Assembly (NCBI GenBank): GCA_964453435.1
Contig: CAYVQZ010000001.1
Span: 124,001 to 188,000 of the forward strand
Reading direction: 5' to 3'
Source: CAYVQZ01 sp964453435
GTDB taxonomy: Bacteria; Abyssobacteria; SURF-5
DNA length: 64,000 nucleotides
The notes beneath the pieces were generated by a model. That model had not been told where the DNA came from. It worked only from the letters and a program-made list of their open reading frames with translations, and did no database searches. This document shows, piece by piece, positions 42,300-49,814 of this stretch (position 1 is its first letter; the number at the start of each line of letters is the position of its first letter). Position numbers and translations under genes: made by a program.

Positions 42300-43187
42300 T
42301 TGCTTCCGAAAGAACTTATCAGGAAAATCCGCAGAATCCAGATTTACACGGCGCGCACCGTGAATGATGTTCTTGCGGGCCAGTACCGGAGCGTCTTTAA
42401 GGGACGGGGAATGGAGTTTGCAGAGGTGCGGGAATACCAGGTCGGCGACGATGTTCGCATGATTGATTGGAACGTCACCGCCCGCATGGGACATCCATAT
42501 CTGAAACAGTTTGCCGAAGAACGCGAACTCACGGTGATGCTGCTTGTCGACGCCTCCGGCTCGGGCCGATTCGGTTCCGTCCAACAAACGAAAAACGAGA
42601 TCGCAGCCGAGATGGCGGCGCTGCTTGCGTTTTCCGCGATTCGAAACAACGACAAGGTCGGACTCATCATGTTCACCGACCGGGTCGAAAAATTCGTTGC
42701 GCCGAAAAAGGGACGCTCCCATGTGCTTCGAGCGATTCGGGAGATCCTCTATTTTCGGCCGGAGGGAAGAGGAACGAATATCGCGACAGCCCTCGAGTAC
42801 CTCATGCGGGTCACGCGCCGACGAGCGGTCGTTTTTTTGATTTCCGACTTCCTTGCCTCGGGGTATGAGCAAAACCTCCGGGTCGCCAACCAGCGCCATG
42901 ACGTGATTGCGGTGCGAATCACCGACCCGAGGGAGACCAAGTTGCCACCCATTGGTATCATCCGGCTCGAAGACCCGGAGAGCGGCGAGACCCTGCTCGT
43001 AAATACCCGGAACGCCGGATTGAGAAATCGATACGAAAAGATGGTCAGGGACCATTTGGCCAATCAGGCGAAGACATTCCGTTCCATGAATGTTGACCGG
43101 GTAGAGATTCGCACCGACGCCTCGTATGTCGACCCGCTGGTCAAATTTTTCCGGATGCGCGAGCGCCGACTCGCAACAGGGAAGTAA
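42300..43187 (+). CDS. DUF58 protein (VWA-like, MoxR partner)
   Basis: A 295-residue cytoplasmic protein of the DUF58 family. 'GMEFAEVREYQVGDDVRMIDWNVTARMGHPYLKQFAEERELTVMLLVDASGSGRFG' holds the family signature and a VWA-type DASGS metal site. It links MoxR to the membrane-bound VWA proteins in most Bat operons. The start is TTG, with GAGAGG upstream. It overlaps nothing, but the next frame runs into it; I place that start at 43201. Confidence 0.92.
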   Translation: MLPKELIRKIRRIQIYTARTVNDVLAGQYRSVFKGRGMEFAEVREYQVGDDVRMIDWNVTARMGHPYLKQFAEERELTVMLLVDASGSGRFGSVQQTKNEIAAEMAALLAFSAIRNNDKVGLIMFTDRVEKFVAPKKGRSHVLRAIREILYFRPEGRGTNIATALEYLMRVTRRRAVVFLISDFLASGYEQNLRVANQRHDVIAVRITDPRETKLPPIGIIRLEDPESGETLLVNTRNAGLRNRYEKMVRDHLANQAKTFRSMNVDRVEIRTDASYVDPLVKFFRMRERRLATGK

Positions 43188-43200
43188 GGTTGTTCATAAA

Positions 43201-44217
43201 ATGCGGCTTTTGATGAAAAGAAAACGAGCGGTCGCGGGCATTCTTTGGTTGCTCCTTCTCTGGCCGGCATGCGACAGGCCGGAACAGATAGAACCACTCC
43301 CCCGCGTCGAGCAGGGTGATGTGGAACTCAGCGCTTACGTCGACAGAGCGACAGTCACCCCCGGCGATATTATCACCTTCACGCTCAAAGCGAGTCACGA
43401 GCCGGGTATATCTCTCGAGCTGCCCGAGTTGGCCGAGAAGTTCTCCGACTTCAAGGTCGTGAATTCGGGCGGTTCAGGGCCTTCCCGGAAGGGTGGCAGG
43501 GTTATCGTCGAGCGCTGGTACAAACTTCATCCCGACAGCCCGGGCTCCTACGTTATCGACTCTATCGAGGTTCTCTGCCGTCTTGCCGATGGGAAGGAAC
43601 AAGCAGCTCGAACGCCGAAAATTTTTCTCGAAGTCGAATCCCTGCTTGCGCAGCAGGAAGATACGAGCGACATTCGTGGCATCAAGCCTCCGGTTTCGAT
43701 CGGGCCGTCATTCCGCCGTCCATTGCTGTTCCTGGCGGGTTTGGCGGCAGCGGCTTTGGCGGTTGTCCTTCTTTGGAAAGCAGTCCAAAGACTGCGGGTC
43801 AAGATAAGAACAGACCGTCTGGCCCCACGGCCCGCACATGAAGAGGCGCTGGAAGCCCTCGAGCGCTTGTTGCGGCAGGGGCTCACGGAGCGAGGACGCG
43901 CGCGGGAGTTCTGTTTCGGTATTTCGGAAATATTCAGACGCTACATGGAGGCGCGCTTCGGCATACCGGCCATTGATTTGACAACCGAAGAAATACTTCC
44001 GCGCTTTGAGGACAACGGAATCATGCAAAATGCGCTGAAGCCCCTTGTCAGAGAATTTCTGACAGATACCGACCTTGTCAAGTTTGCCAGGCGACAGCCG
44101 ACAGACGCCGAGATACATGAAATAATCGAGAAGGCGAGGACGTTTATCACCGCGACCATTCCGAAAACAGGTGAAGCCATTGAGACCGCGTCCGCTCGGG
44201 GTGGTGAGGCAACGTGA
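43201..44217 (+). CDS. BatD-like protein with DUF4381-like C-terminal region
   Basis: A 338-residue protein. The hydrophobic N-terminus (AVAGILWLLLLWPACDRP) could be a signal with a non-ideal lipobox (Cys after WPA). Next come a periplasmic BatD-like beta domain ('VELSAYVDRATVTPGDIITFTLKASHEPGISLELPE'), a transmembrane helix (LLFLAGLAAAALAVVLLW) and a cytoplasmic helical domain ('EALEALERLLRQGLTERGRAREFCFGISEIFRRYMEARFGIPAIDLTTEEIL'). The last part resembles the DUF4381/BatD C-terminal region that usually sits between DUF58 and BatA. The batA GTG overlaps the stop by 4 bp. Confidence 0.8.
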   Translation: MRLLMKRKRAVAGILWLLLLWPACDRPEQIEPLPRVEQGDVELSAYVDRATVTPGDIITFTLKASHEPGISLELPELAEKFSDFKVVNSGGSGPSRKGGRVIVERWYKLHPDSPGSYVIDSIEVLCRLADGKEQAARTPKIFLEVESLLAQQEDTSDIRGIKPPVSIGPSFRRPLLFLAGLAAAALAVVLLWKAVQRLRVKIRTDRLAPRPAHEEALEALERLLRQGLTERGRAREFCFGISEIFRRYMEARFGIPAIDLTTEEILPRFEDNGIMQNALKPLVREFLTDTDLVKFARRQPTDAEIHEIIEKARTFITATIPKTGEAIETASARGGEAT

Positions 44218-45215
44218 GTTCTTTCCGCTTTGAGGACCCGTGGGCCATCGTGCTCGTGCTGGCGCTCCTTCCGTTCATCTACTTTAATCTGAAACGACAC
44301 AAAGCCGGAAGCATTAAATTTCCAACCCTTGGGCTGTTGCGGCAGGCAATGGGCGAGCGCGCAACGCCTTTTCACCATCTGCCGTGGGCACTGCGCTCGC
44401 TGGCGCTCATGCTGATTCTCGTCGCGCTGGCGCGTCCGCAACTCGGCAACAGGAGCACCGAAGTTTTGAGCGAGGGCGTTGACATCATGCTGGCAATCGA
44501 CACTTCGGGCACCATGGAGGCAATGGACTTCATCGCGGACGGCAAACGCGTAACCCGGCTAAGTGCCGTGAAGAGGGTGGTCACGGACTTTGTTCGCGGC
44601 AGAGAAACCGACAGGATCGGCATGATTGTTTTTGGGACGCATGCGTTTCTTCAGTGCCCCCCGACGCTGGACCACGGCCTTTTGCTCGGTTTTCTCGACA
44701 AAGCCGAGGTGGGCATGGCCGGGGAATACACCGCCATCGGTTCCGCAATCGCATTAAGCGTCAGCAGATTGAAGGACCTTCCCGGAAAACAGAAGGTAGT
44801 CATCCTGCTGACCGACGGAATCAACAATCGGGGCAAGATTTCTCCCGCAACGGCCGCCGAAATTGCTAAGTCGCTCGCCATTAAGGTTTACACGATTGGC
44901 GTCGGTTCGAAGGGGAAGGCGCCGTTTCTGGTCAGCACCATACTGGGAGACCAATTGCGGTACGAATATGTCCCGCTCGATGAAGAATCCCTGCGAACCG
45001 TGGCCGAGTCCACGGGAGCCCAATATTTCAGGGCGACCGACACCGAAGCCCTGGACAAAATCTACAAACAAATCGACGCAATGGAAAAAACCGAGGTGAA
45101 AGTGAAGGAATACACGGAGTATTTCGAGTTATATCCCTGGCTGCTGGTTTCGTCGCTGGCGCTCATCGCGGTCGAAGTTGTTCTGAGAAATACGGTCCTG
45201 CGAGAGATACCATGA
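44214..45215 (+). CDS. batA: BatA, membrane-anchored VWA protein
   Basis: A 333-residue protein. The N-terminal BatA segment has two transmembrane helices ('FEDPWAIVLVLALLPFIYF' and 'LRSLALMLILVALARPQLG'). The periplasmic VWA domain has the metal-ion site DTSGTM, Thr/Asp residues in 'FLQCPPTLDH' and 'LLTDGINNRG', and ends with a C-terminal helix 'YPWLLVSSLALIAVEVVLR'. It is thought to form a complex with BatB for envelope stress or aerotolerance under control of MoxR. The GTG start overlaps the upstream stop. Confidence 0.92.
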   Translation: MSSFRFEDPWAIVLVLALLPFIYFNLKRHKAGSIKFPTLGLLRQAMGERATPFHHLPWALRSLALMLILVALARPQLGNRSTEVLSEGVDIMLAIDTSGTMEAMDFIADGKRVTRLSAVKRVVTDFVRGRETDRIGMIVFGTHAFLQCPPTLDHGLLLGFLDKAEVGMAGEYTAIGSAIALSVSRLKDLPGKQKVVILLTDGINNRGKISPATAAEIAKSLAIKVYTIGVGSKGKAPFLVSTILGDQLRYEYVPLDEESLRTVAESTGAQYFRATDTEALDKIYKQIDAMEKTEVKVKEYTEYFELYPWLLVSSLALIAVEVVLRNTVLREIP

Positions 45216-45225
45216 AGCGGGTGTT

Positions 45226-46227
45226 ATGAAATTTGCAAATCCCCAGTATGTCTATTTTTTTCTTCTGATACCAGCCCTCTTTGCAGTGATTGCCTTCGGG
45301 GCGCGGAAAAAGAAGGCCGCCTTGCTGCGCTTCGCGAATAACATTGCGCTGCCGCAAATTGTGCTCGGATTGAGCCCGGAGAGGCGAATGGCAAAGGGCG
45401 GGCTTGTGATCGGAGGCACACTGTTTCTCGTGCTCTCCCTCCTTGGACCCAGATGGGGATTCCACTGGGAAGAGATACGACGACAGGGGGTCGACATCGT
45501 CGTCGCCTTGGATACCTCTGAAAGCATGTTGAGCCAGGACGTGAAACCAAACCGTCTCGAGCGGTCGAAGCGCGAAGTGTATGACCTCGTGCGTATGCTG
45601 CGAGGAGACAGAATCGGTCTCGTCGTTTTTGCGGGAGATGCGTTCGTCCAATGTCCGTTGACCCTCGACCATGGGGCGTGCCTGATGTTTCTGGATTACA
45701 TTGATTCAACGGTTGTCCCGCAGAAGGGGACAAACATCGGCAAAGCCCTCGAAAAAGCAATCGCGGCGTTCGACAACTTAGAACGGGCGACCAAGGCGGT
45801 TATTCTCATTTCGGACGGCGGCAATCTGCAAGGAGACGCCGTGTCGGCGGCGCGGGAGGCCAAAAAACGGGGAATCAAGATATTCACGATCGGTGTGGGC
45901 CGGGAGGACGAAGAGGTTCCAATACCCAAACCTGCCGGCGGCTTTAAATACAAGGACGGCAGAATGGTGACCACGAAACTCGATGACAAGTTGCTGCAGG
46001 GCATCGCTCTCACGACCGGCGGCATCTATGTGCGATCGGTCACGGGCGATTTGGACCTGGAAAAAATCTATTATGAGGAGATTCATCAGAAGATGGAGAA
46101 GCGCGAGCTGGAGACCACTCGAAGGAAGAGGTGGGAAGAACGGTTTCAATGGCCCCTCATTGCAGCCGGGCTGTTTCTCGCAGCCGAAGGAATTATGAGA
46201 GAGAGGCAGAGAAATGTGGCGGGTTAG
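45226..46227 (+). CDS. batB: BatB, membrane-anchored VWA protein
   Basis: A 333-residue paralogue of BatA with the same layout: N-terminal helices ('YVYFFLLIPALFAVIAFGARKKK', 'GGTLFLVLSLLGPRWG'), a VWA domain with DTSESM as the metal site and 'LISDGGNLQGD', and a C-terminal helix ('FQWPLIAAGLFLAAEGI'). BatA and BatB are encoded 10 bp apart. The C-terminal codons overlap batC by 14 bp. Confidence 0.92.
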   Translation: MKFANPQYVYFFLLIPALFAVIAFGARKKKAALLRFANNIALPQIVLGLSPERRMAKGGLVIGGTLFLVLSLLGPRWGFHWEEIRRQGVDIVVALDTSESMLSQDVKPNRLERSKREVYDLVRMLRGDRIGLVVFAGDAFVQCPLTLDHGACLMFLDYIDSTVVPQKGTNIGKALEKAIAAFDNLERATKAVILISDGGNLQGDAVSAAREAKKRGIKIFTIGVGREDEEVPIPKPAGGFKYKDGRMVTTKLDDKLLQGIALTTGGIYVRSVTGDLDLEKIYYEEIHQKMEKRELETTRRKRWEERFQWPLIAAGLFLAAEGIMRERQRNVAG

Positions 46228-47047
46228 TCTCATCGCGACCGCGGGTATCCTGCTCATCGCATCCGAGGCGCTTGCACAGACAGCCTCGAGCGCCGTGCGA
46301 GAGGGCAATTCTCTGTACGCGCAGGGCGAGTACGAAGAAGCTCTCAGCAAATATAAGGCGGCCCAGGTTGAATGGCCGGGCAACGAAAAGATAATGTTCA
46401 ATCTCGGGGACGGCCAATATAAGGTCGGCAGGTATGACGAAGCGCTTTCGGAATACCTGGCGGCGGCGCAGGCGACCGACTCGCAACTGAAGGCGAAAAG
46501 CCATTACAATGCAGGAAACGCCCTTTATCGAATGGGCAGGCTCGAAGAGGCCGTCCAACAATACCTGAAGGCATTGGAACTGAATCCCGGGGATGAGGAT
46601 GCGAAGTATAATCTGGAATTTGTCCGTAGAGAAATCGAACGGCGCATGAACGAACAACAGCAAAGGCAACAGGAGCGCCAGGAAAGAGAAAAGGAAAAAC
46701 AACGAGGCGAAGAAAAGACCGGACAAGACGGTACGAACGAGCAGAAAAGGGACCAAGAGCAGAGGGAGGGGTCCGGCGATCAGGAACAAGAACAGGAAGA
46801 CCAGACAAAAGAGAGCACGCAAGAGCAGCCTGCGCCTGAACAGGGCCAGAGAAATGAGCCAGGCGGCCCACAAGGAGCACGGGAGCGGGCCGAGCAGCGC
46901 GGCCAGCCGCTCCCTGAGGAAGCGATGAACCAGGAGATGATAAGAAGGTGGCTCGAAGCAGTCGAAGCAGAAAGCGCCGAAAACATGAAAACCTTCCTTC
47001 GAAAGCAACCGCGCGGAGAGGCGGTTGTCTTTCCGGAGGATTGGTGA
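46214..47047 (+). CDS. batC: BatC, TPR protein
   Basis: A 277-residue secreted or membrane-attached protein. It has a signal peptide (VSLIATAGILLIASEALAQ), then TPR repeats ('EGNSLYAQGEYEEALSKYKAAQVEWPGNEKIMFNLGDGQYKVGRYDEALSEYLAAAQATD' and 'HYNAGNALYRMGRLEEAVQQYLKALELNPGDEDAKYNLEFV'). A long Gln/Glu/Arg low-complexity tract covers about residues 145-230. It probably scaffolds the BatAB complex. The charged low-complexity tail is usual for BatC. Confidence 0.88.
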   Translation: MWRVSLIATAGILLIASEALAQTASSAVREGNSLYAQGEYEEALSKYKAAQVEWPGNEKIMFNLGDGQYKVGRYDEALSEYLAAAQATDSQLKAKSHYNAGNALYRMGRLEEAVQQYLKALELNPGDEDAKYNLEFVRREIERRMNEQQQRQQERQEREKEKQRGEEKTGQDGTNEQKRDQEQREGSGDQEQEQEDQTKESTQEQPAPEQGQRNEPGGPQGARERAEQRGQPLPEEAMNQEMIRRWLEAVEAESAENMKTFLRKQPRGEAVVFPEDW

Positions 47048-47113
47048 TGAACGCACATGGGCGGCATGCTCGATGTCATTTAATTTTATGTGAGGATTTG
47101 ATAGACTATTAAG

Positions 47114-48997
47114 ATGGGATTCAGTATGAATCAACAGAAAGAGCGGGCCGGCATCGGCGGGACACGCCTGCCTCACTTTTTCATCGCGGCGGTTGTCGTC
47201 ACCGTTTTCGTGCTGCTCCCCGCGAACTATGCGCCGGGCGCCGACGATTTGCGCCTCGAGCTATCTCTGAACCGTTCACAGATACACCTCGGTGAGCAGG
47301 CTCTGCTCAGGATTACTGTCAGCGGTCCCAGCGGATTCTCTGAACCCGCTCTCCCGGAGACAGAAGGAATTGAGTTCAAGTACCGCGGCCGCACCCAAAG
47401 CGTTCAAATAATTAACACAAAAATCGAGTCTTCAAAAGTGTTTTCCTACACGGCGCTGCCGTCCGATACGGGTGAATTCGTTCTTGGCCCCGCACGCATT
47501 GAACGTTCGGGGCAGACGTTCGAGAGCAACGCCGTTACACTGACGGTTATGGAACCGGGGCGGCAGGAGGGCACAGCCGATTCCGGGAACGGAGTCCTTG
47601 CGGAAGCAAGCGTGGATAATTTGACTCCGTACAAAGGAGAGCAAATAACCTTGCTTTTCCGGTTTGCCCGCCGCGCCGACGTCCATGTTCGAAATGCAAG
47701 TTACGAATTACCGCATCTGGAGAGTTTTTGGTCCGAAGGCCTGGAAAGCAGGAGAGAGTACAGGCAAAATATCAAAGGAGAACCCTATGTCGTTACCGAA
47801 ATTGCGATCCCGTTGTTTCCCATGGAGGAGGGGGAAACAGGGATAGGCCGAATAAGACTGCAGTACGAGCAGCTTGTGCCGGCAAACCGGTCGCGGTTGG
47901 AGCATCCCTCGTTCACGGACCCCTTCGGCAGAAGTCTTTTCGATGATGACTTCTTTCAACTGTTCCGGTCAGAGGATATTGTCAGGCGAACACTCTATAC
48001 GAATCCGGTCCCTATCAAAGTGCGCCCTCTCCCAGTGGCAGATCAGCCGGAGGACTACAAAGGCGGCGTCGGAAGTTTCAGCATGACTACCCGGCTGGAC
48101 CGGGACCAGGCAAAGGTCGGCGAATCGGCGACACTGACGCTGACACTGAGCGGAGAAGGAAACATCCGCGACATCGAGGACCCGCATATCCGGATCGACG
48201 GGGTGAAAATATACTCCGACTCGCCATCGACGAATGTCAAGAACTACCATGACACCGTTGTTGGAGAGAAAATCTACCGACTTGCCCTTGTTCCGCAAAG
48301 ACAAGGCGAAATCAAAATTCCGACCATCTCGATCCCTTATTTCAATCCCGAAACCGAAAGGTACGAGGTGGCCTCCTCAGCACCCATAAAGCTCACCGTA
48401 CTCCCGTCGGAGAAAGAGAGCATCGACGTGGCGAAGCCCGGAACCGATGAACAGCCCGGTGAACCGACAAAACAGGATATTCTTCCCATTCACGAGCGAA
48501 TCGGGCCGATAAAGATAAACCGAACGGAAGCCTGGCTTCGGCGAATACGACCGGCGGCGTACCCTCTCCCGCTTCTCATATATGCCCTGTGTTTTATTAC
48601 GGCAAAGCGACGGGAGCGGCTGAAAACAGATGTCGCCTACAGGCGATATAAATTTGCGTCGAAAACATCGGACATGCACATGAAAAAAGCCCGCCAGGCG
48701 TTCCGGGAGAAAAAATGGGACGATTTCTTCGCCGAGTGCTCCCGGGCGGTCACCGACTATCTCGCGGATCGACTCAATGTCCCCTCACACGGTTTGACTC
48801 CCTCCGATATACGGTCGGTTTTGTCCGAGAAAAATGTCTCGGACCGATTCGTGAACGAAATAACGGAATTTCTTGAAGCATGTGATTACGCTCGGTTCGC
48901 AGCCCCCCGAAAGAGCGCTTCACGGGCTAATAAATACATGGAAAGAGCGTATCAAATCATTGACCTTCTCGAAAAAGAAGAGGTGATTCGACAATAG
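47114..48997 (+). CDS. batD: BatD, oxygen-tolerance family protein
   Basis: A 627-residue protein. It has an N-terminal signal or anchor (FFIAAVVVTVFVLLPANYAPG), several BatD beta-sandwich domains ('LRLELSLNRSQIHLGEQALLRITVSGPSGFSEPALPETEGIEFKYRGRTQSVQIINTKI', 'EASVDNLTPYKGEQITLLFRF', 'RLDRDQAKVGESATLTLTLSGEGNI'), one transmembrane helix (AAYPLPLLIYALCFITAK) and a cytoplasmic helical domain like that of the other two BatD-like proteins here. A 66-bp AT-rich gap after batC (with 'TTTGATAGACTATTAAG') could hold an internal promoter. An ATG at 47126, preceded by GGGA, is an alternative start. Confidence 0.88.
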   Translation: MGFSMNQQKERAGIGGTRLPHFFIAAVVVTVFVLLPANYAPGADDLRLELSLNRSQIHLGEQALLRITVSGPSGFSEPALPETEGIEFKYRGRTQSVQIINTKIESSKVFSYTALPSDTGEFVLGPARIERSGQTFESNAVTLTVMEPGRQEGTADSGNGVLAEASVDNLTPYKGEQITLLFRFARRADVHVRNASYELPHLESFWSEGLESRREYRQNIKGEPYVVTEIAIPLFPMEEGETGIGRIRLQYEQLVPANRSRLEHPSFTDPFGRSLFDDDFFQLFRSEDIVRRTLYTNPVPIKVRPLPVADQPEDYKGGVGSFSMTTRLDRDQAKVGESATLTLTLSGEGNIRDIEDPHIRIDGVKIYSDSPSTNVKNYHDTVVGEKIYRLALVPQRQGEIKIPTISIPYFNPETERYEVASSAPIKLTVLPSEKESIDVAKPGTDEQPGEPTKQDILPIHERIGPIKINRTEAWLRRIRPAAYPLPLLIYALCFITAKRRERLKTDVAYRRYKFASKTSDMHMKKARQAFREKKWDDFFAECSRAVTDYLADRLNVPSHGLTPSDIRSVLSEKNVSDRFVNEITEFLEACDYARFAAPRKSASRANKYMERAYQIIDLLEKEEVIRQ

Positions 48998-48998
48998 C

Positions 48999-49799
48999 AT
49001 GAATCTCACTCGGATGCTGCAAATTCTCGCGCTTTGGCTCTTTCTTGCACCGGTCTCGGCGGCTATTGCCTATTCCGAAATCGAGAGCGGTTCCGTCACC
49101 GTTCCGCCGGCACACGTAAATGACATCTTCGACGTCGCCAATGAGGAATACAAGAACGGAAACTACGAGGACGCCATCACGTTATACAGGGGCCTCCTCA
49201 CGGGGACCGACTATGACGCGGCGGATATATACTATAACCTGGGGAACGCGTATTTCAGGCTCCAGCAATACGGAAAGGCGATTGTGTCGTACCGCCGCGC
49301 TCTGCAAAGAAACCCTCGAGACAAGGACACCCTTGCCAATCTTCGGTACGTTCGAAACACGGCGACGGACAAGATCGACCGGCCCAGGGGCTCTGAAATC
49401 CTGCGGCAGGCGCTTTTTTTCCACTACGACCTCAGCAAAACCGAGTCCGAGTTGATTTTTCTCTGCGCCTACTTTCTGACCTCGGGAGCGGCCATCCTCC
49501 ATCTATTCCTTCGCGCCACAATCTGGAAATGGCTGTCCATTTGCGGGATTGCAGCCACTGTGTTGTTTGGCGGCTCCACGCTCGCTCACCTGTTCCGGAG
49601 CGAGCACCCAAACGAGGCCGTCGTCATTGTCAATGAAGCGACAGTCCGGACTGGCCCTGGCCCGGGCTACATGATATCTTACTATCTTCATGACGGAACC
49701 GAGATGAAAATACGCAGAAGAACCGACGACTGGCGCCAGATCGAGCTGCCGGACGGAAGACGCGGATGGCTGAGAAAAACCGCGGTGGAAACAATATAA
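48999..49799 (+). CDS. batE: BatE, TPR and SH3-domain protein
   Basis: A 266-residue protein. After a signal peptide (QILALWLFLAPVSAAIA) come TPR repeats ('FDVANEEYKNGNYEDAITLYRGLLTGTDYDAADIYYNLGNAYFRLQQYGKAIVSYRRALQRNPRDKDTLANL'), two transmembrane helices (about 150-205) and a C-terminal bacterial SH3 domain ('EAVVIVNEATVRTGPGPGYMISYYLHDGTEMKIRRRTDDWRQIELPDGRRGWL'). The SH3 domain suggests contact with peptidoglycan. One base separates it from batD. It completes the Bat set. Confidence 0.88.
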   Translation: MNLTRMLQILALWLFLAPVSAAIAYSEIESGSVTVPPAHVNDIFDVANEEYKNGNYEDAITLYRGLLTGTDYDAADIYYNLGNAYFRLQQYGKAIVSYRRALQRNPRDKDTLANLRYVRNTATDKIDRPRGSEILRQALFFHYDLSKTESELIFLCAYFLTSGAAILHLFLRATIWKWLSICGIAATVLFGGSTLAHLFRSEHPNEAVVIVNEATVRTGPGPGYMISYYLHDGTEMKIRRRTDDWRQIELPDGRRGWLRKTAVETI

Positions 49800-49814
49800 C
49801 AGAGGGCGGCTTGC

